Source: Arsenophonus endosymbiont of Aleurodicus floccissimus | GTDB lineage: Bacteria > Pseudomonadota > Gammaproteobacteria > Enterobacterales > Enterobacteriaceae | Assembly: GCF_900343025.1 (NCBI RefSeq) | Contig: NZ_OUND01000001.1 | Coordinates: forward strand, 1,054,001-1,118,000 | Direction of reading: 5' to 3' | DNA length: 64,000 nucleotides | Position numbers and translations under genes: made by a program | Part shown: in pieces, positions 22,190 through 32,032 of the stretch | Layout of the letters: every line of letters starts with the position of its first letter | Position numbering within the stretch: the stretch's first letter is position 1 | The notes under the pieces: model-generated | What the model was told of the DNA's origin: nothing | Database searches by the model: none | The model's input: the letters and a program-made list of their open reading frames with translations, nothing else

Positions 22190-22811
22190 TAGAATTTATA
22201 TCCTAAACCAATGGTAAAAGCGTCTGTTTTCCACTCACCACTACCGGAGCGTTCATAACCCACATCTAACGTAGCGCCTTGCCAGAAATTGACTTGCATA
22301 CCAACGCCGTAGGCTAAGTTAGTGCTGCTTTTTGAAAACTTTTTTTACCATATTTGGTAACATCCAAATCAAAGTTTACATTGCTATATCCCAAGCCTAC
22401 TAATCCATAAATACTTAGATATTCATTAATTCTATAAGCGGGGCCAACCATTAAAGACATATAATCTCCTTTAACATTAGAAGTATGTTTAGATGTCTGT
22501 TTATCAATATTCAAGGTAATCAGTTTGTTATAGTCCGTTTTCGAATAAGCAAATGAACTGATAACCCCGCAATCATCACTAAATTCATAGCGATAACGTA
22601 CAAATGCTCCCCCTGCTTTTGAATAACCATCAGCATAAACTGTTGCAATTCCTTCAGGATCTGGTTTTGTTGTATCCGCTTTCTCAGTTAATATTTTCTC
22701 TCCACCAGATTTTACATTCAAATACCCAAAAGAGAGCGTACTCTCACCCGCCTTTGCCATTACCGCGCCTGAAAATAGTGTTGGGATAACCAGCAACAAT
22801 AGTTTTTTCAT
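22189..22811 (-). pseudogene. lom: Ail/Lom-family outer membrane protein, frameshifted
   Basis: Lom is a prophage-expressed eight-strand outer membrane barrel related to Ail, PagC and OmpX, often linked to adhesion or serum resistance. Start ATG 22811 gives a signal peptide (MKKLLLLVIPTLFSGAVMA). Barrel strands include STLSFGYLNV, FVRYRYEFSDD and YGLVGLGYSNVNF. Near 22332 the A7 run has lost one A; the next frame gives TNLAYGVGMQVNFWQGA, LDVGYERSG and the aromatic end FTIGLGYKF. Lom-like genes sit beside gpJ in lambda too. Without the last strands insertion in the membrane would fail. Confidence 0.88.
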
Positions 22812-22872
22812 TGTTTGTCCTATGATTAAAAAAAGCATTACATTATAGTGGGAAATAGCTTTTACTCAAATT

Positions 22873-23449
22873 TCACTTATACACAAAAGCGGGCGAATCT
22901 TTCTTACTACCCAAATAAATGGCCCGCTCAGCCATTTGTGCCACATAGCGCGGAATATACAGTCATCACTTTTCCGTTTACGCCATGACTCATCCGTGAA
23001 TCTGTCTAGCAGTCCCATTGACCAGCGCTCAAAGCGATTACCGTCACAGCAACAGCATTCTCTTCCCTGTCGTCATCCCAATCGTTGAGATTTGACCAGC
23101 GAATATGACCTCTGCTATTTCAGGCTTACCTTCCTGGTTGATAGCAACCAGCATTAACCGTACATTCCGGCCTCGACTACGCTCATTCATGACATCACCA
23201 ATGCAGCGAGTCAAACCCTGACAGAGATAAAATGAGCTGCTGTGGGCTGGTATTGTTCTGTTCCTGAACCTGCTCAACCTTACCAAACTAGCCAACACCT
23301 TGATAAACTTCACCTGCAATAGGTAAATTACCAACGCCGGTATGCGCACGCGTTACGCCGGATTTTAAATCCAAACGGACGGCAATAACAAGTTCATAGT
23401 CATTATTGATCGCTTTAACCATGTTATTTGAAAAAGGATGATAAAGCAT
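22873..23449 (-). pseudogene. Minor tail protein (DUF2163-like position), several breaks
   Basis: Start ATG 23449 overlaps the stop of the preceding gene (TAATG). Segments: MLYHPFSNNMVKAINNDYEL, KSGVTRAHTGVGNLPI, EVYQGVG then TAG, FGKVEQVQEQNNTSPQQL, RSRGRNVRLMLVAINQEGKP, and in other frames RFTDESWRKRKSDDC and YLGSKKDSPAF. The product would be about 190 residues. It lies between the tail protein at 23449-24045 and the Lom/gpJ genes, the place of a tail-tip assembly protein. At least one stop and three frameshifts. Confidence 0.7.
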
Positions 23450-24045
23450 TAGTAGAGTGCCTCCTCAAACTCCAAGGTTACCGATGAAAACATGCTTGGT
23501 CGAGATTGGAAATTTCCTTGTTCATTACTTGTTAACTTAAAAATACCAAACGGTGAACGGGTTTCTATTTTATCATTTATTTTAGGCGTATATCGCAACA
23601 TCGGTGAAATTGGTATTGCAGCGTTCCCATCAACATCACTAGTCACATTATCCGTCACCATTTTTAATTCATTGTTAACCGTCAGATAATCTCCTTTTCG
23701 CATGACAGTTAAATTAGGCTTGCAATCCTTTGTTTGTAGTATTCTGCCAGTTTAATTTTCAGCACTGACTATCGGATCCCCATTACCGATTAAACCTTTT
23801 CGTATCTAGTTGTAAATTTTTATTCGTCCGCTTTCGCCGTCAAATTCAGCAGCCAATGCTTCAAGTTCACGTGACTTATTCTCAGTCAGGTTATTGAAAG
23901 GTAAGCTCCACCACCAACTGCTTCTAGGAAAACGCACTGTCTGAACACTTCCGGTAAACGTTGAGGTAAACGTTTTGCTGTTACTCACCAGTTGCCAGTT
24001 CATAGCGGAAAGAACGATATTTTCAGGCCATTCAATTATATCCAC
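23449..24045 (-). pseudogene. Minor tail / distal tail protein, disrupted in the middle
   Basis: About 198 residues. N-terminal part (24045-23806): MDIIEWPENIVLSAMNWQLV, FTGSVQTVRFPRSSWWWSL, EFDGESGRIKIY. C-terminal part (23703-23449): MRKGDYLTVNNELKMVTDNV, GNAAIPISPMLRYTP, VTLEFEEALY. Stops and frame changes fall between 23806 and 23710. The type (tip-proximal protein following the tape measure gene) is known from many siphophages. Start overlaps the tape measure end by 14 bases. Confidence 0.72.
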
Positions 24046-26931
24046 CGCTATCCTCCCAGTAGTCTTCGTGTTCGTCCATTAGTCGAAAAACCCCACTGGA
24101 TAAAGGCAATTGTATCACTAGCACCTGCTTTGCGCCTGCTAATGCGGCTTGTTGCATAGCATCATTAAGAGCTTTATCCTCATTTCCAGAGACGTTAATT
24201 GTTTGATGAATGTGAATTTCAGGATTAGCAAAATTTGTAGATGAATCTAATGCTCTTACACCAAGAGAGCCATCTTCACCTCTCTTTAACGGCATAATTG
24301 CCTCTAGCCCTGCTTCTCCCATTAATCCAATGCCGTTAGCAAACGGGAATAATGTCGGTGAATCAACGACGGTATTGCTATAGGCGCTTAACCCCGACGA
24401 ACGATAAACATCGCCAAGTGCGTTGGCTTTATGCCAAGGAAATTACCCAACTCAGAGCCACCTAAGCTCGATTCCAGCGCTTTAAAAACCAACATTTTTG
24501 TAATCATTCTCGTAATATCGTTGACTACCGATTGCGCAAAATCAGAAAAGTTAAATTTACCCGTCGTCACAAAGTCAGCCAGCGTATTTGACAGGCCCTC
24601 GAAAGCGTTTTTAGTAATGTTTCGCATATTATCAAATACGTTCTCTGTTTCAGCCCCAAATTCCTGCCAACCTTTGGCTACGCCTTTCCCCCCATCTTGC
24701 GCCCTCTTCGCCTTACTTATTGCAGCAACTCTCACTATCTCAATTTGCTTTTGTTCTTCTTGCGCTAAAAACTGAGTCTGTTCTGCATAAAGTTATGAGG
24801 TCTTATCCGAAACTTCCTTATCAAACTGATATCGCCGACTGCGACAGTCATCCCTGACGCGTTGTTCTTCAAGCATCAAATTATAATCTACTTTGGGCAT
24901 AGTCATTTGCAGAATTCGATTCTGTGCTTCCTGCTGCATTTGAGCCGTACGTTTTGTGATCTCAAAATCCTGATCTGAAAATCGTTGCTTTAATGCTTTT
25001 AACTGTAATTCACGCTCTAACCCGGCATTGATTTGCAACTGTGCACGAATTTCATCCGCATGAATTAACACGCTCTTCTGCGATGCATTCAGCGTTTGCC
25101 CTTTTAATCGAGTGCGTTCTTGCTCAAAGGCGACTAATTTCCGCTCTGAATCGAGCGGTTTTTCATTTTCCATTAACTGCGCCTGTAAGGTCGCCGTTTG
25201 TGGTTGTAGTTGCTCAATTCGCTGACGCCCTGCATCAACGGTTTTACCGGACGTTTTTTGTGGAGAGGCGTACAGTTTGTCCAGTCCTTTTAGCTCCTTA
25301 GTATACTCATCCAACGTTAGGCCACCATCTTTATAGCGTTGATCAATTTCCTGCTGAATTCTTGCTCTTTCTTTCAGCGGATCTTTACCCTCATTAATTT
25401 GTGCCGCGGTTTCGATGGTATGAATGGCTAGCTGTCTTTCGGTTTTCGTTTATGCTTCCCGCTCTTCGCGTTGCTTGGCGTAAATCGCTTCCTGCTTGTC
25501 CTTTTCTTTTTGCAATACCTGATTATACAGTGTTAGACTTTGCGTCGATACCGCCATCAACACGTTAAAACTGCCGGTCATATTATCGAGTGATTTTTTA
25601 TGCGCCTGCGTTAAACGATCACTCTCTTTGATATTTTCCTGATACTGTTTTTCATAGGCGGTTCTTGCAAGCTCCTTCGCCTCTTCAATTTGCCCCCGTC
25701 TTTCCAAGGCAGCAATTTGCTCGTAAATCGATTGCGTTAATTCCACACCTTCTGCTGCGTAATTTCGCAAGGCTTTTAACGGTTAGTCCCCAATAGCCGA
25801 CAGCTTGCCTGACCAATATATCGACACTACCGCCAGACTCCTCAAGTTTAGCCCCAAACTCTGCCACATCTTACAATAGCTTGCCCGTAAACTCCGCACT
25901 AGCAGCAGAAGTCACCGCTTTATAGGCTTCGGCTATCCCGCCTAGTCGGTCTGCTAACAAATTCAATTCAACCGTTGTTGTCGATAAAAATAATCCACCT
26001 TTTTGAAGGGCTGCATAAAAAGACTTTTTCCTTTCTTCCGCTTCCTTAAACTGCGAATACAAATAAAATACTATTCCCGCTGTCGCCATCAAACCCACAT
26101 TGAGTGGCCCACCCATCAGATTAACGAGGTTACTGAAAGCAGCTGAAATCCGGCCTGTTACGCGTTGTAACATACTCAACTCAGTATTTGCAACGGCAAG
26201 TTGTTACTTGGCCAAAGCTAATTGTCGGGTACCCGTGATTTCCGCTGCCTGTGCCGTCGTTAATTGCGCTGAAGCCGCAGCCGCTTTTTGACTTGCACTG
26301 ATTTCAGCCAGATTCGCTTCCGCTATCGCTCTGGCATTTGCCGCATTTTGCGCCACATACACCTTTTTAATTTATGCGGTATTCAGTCCATTTGGGGCGT
26401 TGATAGCGCGCATCTTTTCAAGATATTCATCAGATGCAAAAACCTGTTCACGCTGCGCGATGGCTTGTACTTTCATTGCCTGTGCAGTTTTTAAACCCTG
26501 CTGCGCTCTGGTAGCATCTGCTTTGGCGGCATCAATAGTAGACTATGCATAATCTACCGCGCTTTGCGCGGCTTCTTTCGCCATCTGCCGTTGAGTATCA
26601 AAAGTGGAACCCTGTGCAGAGCCGAATAACCGTTCAAAAGCGGGCACCAACGCATTTGAAATCGTACTGGCGGCAACATTGCTACCCGAAACCAGTTTCG
26701 TTAACACATGGTGAAGTTGACCAAATCCTTGTGCGGCTTGACCACTCGAACGCTTTGCCTGTGTCGCCATTTGATTAATGGCGCACGCACTCGCATTGGA
26801 ACTGCTTTCAACCTGACGGGTGAATTGACGGGATTCATTTGCCGCGATACTGTAAGCATCCGTGAGCTGTGATTTGAAACTGGCGGCATTCAGATGCAGT
26901 GCCACCGCCAGAGACTGGCGACATCAACCAT
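24032..26931 (-). pseudogene. Tail length tape measure protein, many stops and shifts
   Basis: Tape measure proteins fix tail length and go through the membrane at infection. From ATG 26931 the gene spans about 965 codons. A CT duplication (CTCTGG, about 26910) breaks the frame at codon 7. Then MALHLNAASFKSQLTDAY and helical Ala/Gln-rich stretches follow, with in-frame stops at 26543, about 26372, about 26204 and 25871. A hydrophobic part (GGPLNVGLMATAGIVFYLYS), coiled coils (25770-24800) and the conserved C-terminus FEGLSNTLADFVTTGKFNF and MGEAGLEAIMPLKRGEDG close it. Further breaks lie near 25800, 25450, 24795 and 24385. Confidence 0.92.
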
Positions 26932-26956
26932 TTAACATCCTCATAATCGTATTACA

Positions 26957-27494
26957 TTACTGATTAACATCATCATGTGCAATGACTTCATTTTCCGTAA
27001 TATCTGCCCCTTCGGGTTCCCTTTCCAACAGAAAAAACACTTGCAAGTGCGTAAGTATTTCGTTCGGTAAAGCCGCAATTTTGCGCGGGTCAGGTTCACC
27101 CCATCTATCAGCAAGTTGAAAAAGAAAACCTAAGCGAGCGGAGTCGATTAGTTTTTTTAGCGCTATCCAGACTACCACAGCTAAATTGCTGAACAAACTT
27201 GAGGGCTTCAATCAATGTGTGGGTAGATTTTGTGGCGATGAGTTCTTCTGCTGTGGGTAATTCCTCAGTGGGTAAGGGTTGCCCTGCTTTATCACAAATC
27301 GTTTGCAAAATCAGGTTCGCCCCTGCAATACTTGCCTGCGTATTTGAACCATTGTCCTGCGCCTTTTTTAACGTCTGTTCATACGTATCAAGCTCCGTAA
27401 TTGTTAAGCGACGTAAATAAACCTCAGTACTAAAGAGGGGATGTTTTTCTACATAAACATCCGGCGCTAATAAACGGGATTTTAGTGATGACAT
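26957..27494 (-). pseudogene. Tail assembly chaperone (G/GT-like), two frames
   Basis: First frame (27494-27108): MSSLKSRLLAPDVYVEKHPL, VYLRRLTITELDTYEQTL, a chaperone of the phage TAC type. Second frame (27211-26957): IDSARLGFLFQLADRWGEP, DPRKIAALPNEILTHLQVFF, which is the T-like part. The switch is at GCTAAAAAAACT (about 27150) and goes to the +1 frame; reading the -1 frame meets a stop. G/GT genes are known for programmed slippage, usually -1, so either this is an unusual +1 site on an A7 run or a decay indel. Position before the tape measure gene is standard. Confidence 0.75.
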
Positions 27495-27509
27495 ACTATT
27501 TCCTACCCT

Positions 27510-28042
27510 TTATGTGTTCTTATTCTTTGTGCTGTCAGTTGTTAGCTTTATATTATCCGCCGTAAGTTTTGTACTGTCGGCGGTTAAGGCTTTTGGGGTA
27601 CTGTTCCCCAGGTGAGATTATTCTGTTTGCCTTTCACCGTAATCTGAATGACTTCACTTGCGGGCGCATTGATGTCATTCATCTCCCAACCTGATAATGA
27701 CAGAACCATTGTCGCTATCCGCTTGTTTGGCAACTCAACATAAAGCTGAACCGTTTCTCTCTTTTGTGCCGCATTTAAAAATGCCGTAAAATTTTCATTT
27801 TCTAGATCATCAATAAATCCGATAGATTTTTCAGGGCCCTCAGGCAAATCAGCTATAAATTGCTTGTTTTTATCTATGAGTGTCGTCCAATCAATGAAGC
27901 TACCACTTAAACCTGTAGCGCCTGATGCTTTACAATTAATGAGTGGCTTCATCGTTTCAACGCTATCACTCGGTTTGCCAAATTTAACCACCGTACCTGT
28001 GGGGAGCGTGGCATATTCCGACGAGGTTTTATTTTCAGACAT
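27510..28042 (-). pseudogene. Major tail tube protein with LTADSTK-type tail
   Basis: The frame 28042-27584 encodes 152 residues (ATLPTGTVVKFGKPSDSVET, GFIDDLENENFTAFLNAAQ, VQLYVELPNKRIATMVLSLS, ITVKGKQNNLTWGTVP), a typical siphovirus major tail protein. After WGTVPQKP the frame stops; the next frame reads ALTADSTKLTADNIK then LTTDSTKNKNT to 27510, matching the tail of the capsid protein gene. So one indel near 27590 probably removed this extension. The core may still be able to fold. Confidence 0.82.
27513..27587 (-). repeat. Seven-residue repeat tail, copy in the major tail gene
   Basis: On the minus strand, in the frame one off from the open part, 21-base units encode LTADSTK, LTADNIK and LTTDSTK. 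The nucleotide sequence is closely similar to 32035-32109 at the end of the capsid gene. Confidence 0.8.
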
Positions 28043-28057
28043 AATAACTCCTATTAT

Positions 28058-28470
28058 TTAACGATGTTTTTCAATGCTGGCGCGAATTTCTAAGGCCAAG
28101 GCATTAAGGATAAATTCACGGTGATAATCCAATGTGGGTCGGATAAAAGGGCGCGCTATTTGTTTAACCGTACCAAACTATTGCGTCGTGCTTTCATCGC
28201 ATGTTGTTTTCAGGGGCCAACTCTCACTGTGACGACGGTTTGTGTTTTTGTGTCCTTCATGCTACTGCTTGTGCGGATTTTAATGCTATCTATCATATGT
28301 TCTTTTTTGCTTAGCCCGTCATAACCCGAATTTGATTTCATGTCGGCTAACACCGGTTTCATTGCTTCACTCCCTGCTTTGCGTAAAACCTTAACCGCAA
28401 CTTCATCGCCCAGTTTTTTTAATGCGGATTCAAGATCACTTAATCCTTTAACTTCTACTCGGTTTCTCAT
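28058..28470 (-). pseudogene. HK97 gp10-like tail completion protein
   Basis: MRNRVEVKGLSDLESALKKL and the KVLRKAGSEAMKPVLADMK helix are typical of the HK97 gp10 family, which sits at the head-tail joint. The frame ends at 28210 (VTVRVGP then TGA); later frames give KQHAMKAR, FGTVKQIARPFIRP and LEIRASIEKHR to 28058. Stop plus two shifts. Start ATG overlaps the stop of the previous gene (ATGA). Confidence 0.82.
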
Positions 28471-28856
28471 TTAGCGTCCTCGGCATATGTCAGTATGAAA
28501 TCACGACCAACGCGATAAATCTTGGGGTTATCTGTCTGTTCTTCCATATTTTGCCAGAAATTACCACGCTCTACTGTTTGCACTGGATAATTTCCTAAGT
28601 AACTATGCTCAATACTTTCCCATTGGTCGCGTATTTTATCGCTTATGAATAGTGCTTTTTCATAATCGTCAACTAGCTGAACAATTACCTAAAATCTTGC
28701 TTGTACCAATCTAATTCTAGCAAGTCCGGTAAACATTTTTGGATCACTGATGCGTTGGTAAATAACACCTTCAAGATGATTAGACGGTAGCGAGATAGGA
28801 TATGTTGGTTATTGCGTGATACACTCCAAGTCTACTTTGATATCATTTTCTATCAT
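28467..28856 (-). pseudogene. DUF3168-like tail terminator / completion protein, two in-frame stops
   Basis: About 129 residues in one frame from ATG 28856: MIENDIKVDLECITQ, TAA, YPISLPSNHLEGVIYQRIS, GLARIRLVQARF, TAG, VIVQLVDDYEKALFIS, QTVERGNFWQNMEEQTDN and a terminal LTYAEDAK. Size, the R-I-Q-V-x-vQ strand pattern and position between head closure and gp10 genes fit the DUF3168 or gpU-like group. No indel; only two stops. Too short after interruption to appear as a long open frame. Confidence 0.7.
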
Positions 28857-29169
28857 GACGGTTGTCCGCTTCGGTGGTTATGATCACTCTATCGGATTCA
28901 TTTCTATCAATAGCTCGCATAGTGAAATTACGGTCTTGATAACCAACTAACCAATTAATATCAACATCACTTCTTGGCCTTATTGTGAATCGCATTGTTT
29001 CAATGACCTGTTGTTACTCAGCCGTTCGTATTTTGCGATTAGATATCGCCTCTGCTTTAGCCCAAACTTCACTCACTTTCTCCGTAATAACTTTTTCACC
29101 GCCAAGATCATCACGAATGATCTTAAATTTTGAGAGTGTAATACGTTTAGTTAATGATCCTGCTAACAT
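28843..29169 (-). pseudogene. Phage head closure / head-tail adaptor protein, in-frame TAA
   Basis: ATG 29169 begins MLAGSLTKRITLSKFK, followed by GEKVITEKVSEVWAKAEAIS, TAE then TAA, QQVIETMRFTIRPRSDVD and FTMRAIDRNESDRVIITTEA. This is the standard pattern of the family of about 105 residues (RVxLxxP...W A xI... F.IRyr..v). The stop at about 29014 is probably CAA to TAA. It lies after the gp6-like gene as in HK97. Confidence 0.8.
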
Positions 29170-29176
29170 GAACATC

Positions 29177-29534
29177 TCAGATAATGACAGGTTTATGCAA
29201 TGAATAAATAAGGGATGTCACGGGAAAATGGAGTTCACCACGTTGATATAAGCTATTATCAGAACCTTCCGGATAACGATATTTTATACTAAAAAATATT
29301 ATTATTGCGCTTTTTACACGCCAAAATATGGAATATTATTTTATTTTATTTTATTTTATTTTATTTTATTTTATTCTAATTGTTGCTGTTTTTTTCTACC
29401 CAGTAATCAACAAAATCGAGTACCGCTTCGGTGGCTGCATTAATATTATCTTGTAATACACTATCCAGCTCATCATGATCGATGCGTAAATGTGCTTTTA
29501 CCTCTTCTACTGTAACAATGTTCATCATGGTCAT
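29177..29534 (-). pseudogene. gp6-like head-tail connector, broken by a 5-bp repeat array
   Basis: ATG 29534 overlaps the stop of the previous gene (ATGA). N-terminus MNIVTVEEVKAHLRIDHDEL, INAATEAVLDFVDYWVEKN is the gp6 connector family. An ATTTT array then introduces several stops (NN*NKIK*NKIK*). The C-terminal part, VKSAIIIFFSIKYRYPEG, LYQRGELHFPVTSLIYSLH, resumes after it and ends at 29177. The array has therefore replaced or expanded within the loop between the two halves. Confidence 0.85.
29338..29375 (+). repeat. Microsatellite, 5-bp unit x 7.6, inside the connector gene
   Basis: Seven full copies of ATTTT plus a partial copy, perfect throughout. On the coding strand (minus) it reads AAAAT repeats and creates stops in each pass through the three frames. 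Confidence 0.97.
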
Positions 29535-30404
29535 TTTGCATCCCTTCCACGTTTAACAATCAGTGTCCAACCTTTAGAAGCGTTTTCACCAGGTTTATCT
29601 TGTGTTTTTTCATTACAGTGCCAAAGTGAGCCACTCCAGGTAAACAACATCTCCGGTTTGATATTCTTTTTCAATAGAATAAATACCACCATAAATCATG
29701 GTTGGAATGGTATATTCGCTGGTTGTGATAGGTCCATTCGACATTTCAGATCGAATTGATAGTGTTCTAGCATCTTTGAATTCTTCACTTTCTGTATAAT
29801 GTCCGTTAACGACACATTCCCAGCCGTGCATACCCGTTGTTTGCTGAAACGAACGCCAGATATCCCCTCTATGTGTTGCAAATGTGCCTCTAGGATAACT
29901 TCTTGATTCATCAATACTAGGCAACAATTCAATATTTAATGCGTCTTTTCCATTCTTGCCGTCCTTGCCATCTTGAGGTTTTGGTATTATCTCAAGCAGG
30001 GCTTTAGCTACGATTTTTGGATCGGCATCTTTACCGTCTTTTGGTTTCGGTAGTTTATCGATAGCATCAGTGATAAAAGCATGGATATCCGGTAATTTTT
30101 CAGCAGAAACCGATTGAACTACATCAGCAATTTTTGCATTTATTAACTGTTCAATATCTAGCAAACTAAGTTCAGGTCGTTCTATTGCGGGTTCTTCAAT
30201 AAGGTTTTTTGTTTTTGCTTCTAATATTTTTTCATTGATAACAATTTCTTTATTTTTTATTTCCTGTTTTAAATTTAAAATTTGTTCATCAACATGTTTT
30301 TTAACACTATTTATTTTCTCAACAAGATCTACTTCCTGTTTAGCCAAGACATCGGTAACGGCCTCTCCAATTGCCTCTAATAATGACAACTCGCGTTCGT
30401 TCAT
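29531..30404 (-). pseudogene. Phage structural protein with coiled coil and collagen-like repeats
   Basis: From ATG 30404, residues 1-100 form a helical or coiled-coil stretch (KINSVKKHVDEQILNLKQEI). Around residues 115-155 are charged Gly repeats (KPKDGKDADP, KPQDGKDGKNGKDA). The C-terminal part looks carbohydrate-binding (GTFATHRGDIWRSFQQTTG, YQTGDVVY). Near 29625 the frame shifts; the correct one reads GSLWHCNEKTQDKPGENASK, GWTLIVKRGRDAK to 29531. It lies between portal and connector genes. A head fibre or decoration role is possible but unproven. Confidence 0.72.
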
Positions 30405-30419
30405 TTTGTGATAATTCCT

Positions 30420-31743
30420 TTAAAAATGAATTGACATGCCCGTTTCTCGCTCTCGGTTAGCTATTTTGGTGTTTCTGCGTTTTGCGGTGCGGGATCCTGT
30501 GTGTTTTTTTAAATTACTGTCACGTTGAGAAAGCTCTGAAAGACTGTAATTCTGTTGCTGCAAATAAGGGGTATCTCCTCCTTCCACTGCGAGTAAATTT
30601 TCCTTTTTCCTAACTTTATTCGCTGTCAACCACCTACCTTTGATACCATCTACGTAAGTTTTAAAACGAGTAGATGTATCCATTCTCAGCAAATCGGTTA
30701 AATCGAATTCAATTTTATTTTTATCAGGCAGTTCTAATCCTTCTACGAGTAAATTTTCTATGGCTTCAATATGTGATTGTAAACATTATGAATAATACTG
30801 CTGATCTAAGGCTTCGACATTGTTATAAGATGGCACTTCGCCTAATCTAATTTTATACTTTGGTATGTGGAAAACTGAACAACAAATCTCTGCGGTTAAT
30901 CCAAGTTGCTCAACCAGTTGAGAATCAACTGGACTAACAGAGGTAGAATTATATTTGGGCCCCCTCGGTTATAATTGCTGTTTTACCCGCATTCTTACCG
31001 CCATAACTTTGTTTCCCAATGTTCTTTTAATTCACGAACTGAGTCCTCGGAAAGTTTTCCTTGTATCTCAATAATTCCTCCAGATTTTCCGCCATTTACA
31101 AATAAATTTGTTAAATTTCTCATAATCGCTGTGCCTTGTGATGCTGCCATCGCACACGCATAAATCGGCGGTAAACCCACTAAGGGATGGTAAAGACAGT
31201 TAAAGCGATCATGAATAATTTCAGTAGCCGGTACTGTGATGGTATCTTTAACACCGGAAATATTATCAACGGATGCTTGATAAAAAACTTCACCATCATC
31301 ACTGATAAGGGGTGTTATTCTGTTGAGGTCAAGGATATGCAGCGAGCTAACTTTTCCTCTGTCTGTTCTCTTTTTAAGAACATACGCATTACCAGACGAT
31401 AACTTGGAATTAAGCCAGTTTTCAAAAAAATTGATTACGTGTTTGTAATGCATTTTGGTTTTTAATAACGGAAATTAAGGGGGGTGTTTGTATTAATCCA
31501 AATGCCATGACTATCTTGCTTTTTTAAAAGCAGAGGTAACTTTGCAATATCAGAAGCAATTAAGGTGATACATGCAAAAATTGGATGATAAGCGAGTATA
31601 TCCTCTAGACTTAACTCAATATTTTTTTGCTAGGCACTGGGATACGGCTCTTTAACAATAAACGGAAACCAGCCACAGCTTCCTAAATTTCTACCTGAAA
31701 ATGAGCGACGCAAAAAACCGCTTAATTTTTTGAAAACGGGCAT
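30420..31743 (-). pseudogene. Portal protein, HK97 type, several breaks
   Basis: Dodecameric portal at the capsid vertex. From ATG 31743: MPVFKKLSGFLRRSFSGR, FACITLIASDIAKLPLLLKK, NWLNSKLSSGNAYVLKKRTD, DTITVPATEIIHDRFN, GKSGGIIEIQGKLSEDSVRE, GLTAEICCSVFHIPKYKI, TSTRFKTYVDGIKGRWLTANK. Breaks: stop near 31629, shift near 31450, shift near 31000, shift near 30960, TAA near 30788 (SECLQ expected, so GAA to TAA). The end at 30420 is 15 bases before the next start. The order protease-capsid-portal here differs from HK97, where portal comes first. Confidence 0.9.
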
Positions 31744-31795
31744 AATTCATCCATTTCTTGTAAAAAATAAAGGCGCGATATGCGCCATTTTATTA

Positions 31796-32032
31796 CTAAA
31801 CCTCGAAGGAAGGTGTTTGCTTTGTTCCATCTGTCAACGCTACTATCAGCGTCACCGTGTTTCCTGTTTTTGATGCTGTAATTGTTTTGATACCTACGCC
31901 TTTGTCCCCTTTTTGGGTAAGGCATTAAGTGCTTCAAAGTTGTCATTAGCTACACTAAAGGCATTATGCAAGGTATCGCCAGTGCCATCATTAGTACCGG
32001 TACGAATATTGATTTTTTTTAATATCTACCAT
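31796..32032 (-). pseudogene. Small phage virion-associated protein
   Basis: ATG 32032 overlaps the end of the extended capsid frame (TAATG). Frames combine to MVDIKKINIRTGTNDGTGDT, LHNAFSVANDNFEAL and GDKGVGIKTITASKTGNTVT, LIVALTDGTKQTPSFEV. Shifts lie in the A8 run near 32015 and near 31915. The GTNDGTGDTL motif occurs in proteins of phage heads and fibres. About 77 residues. Function unknown. Confidence 0.65.
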
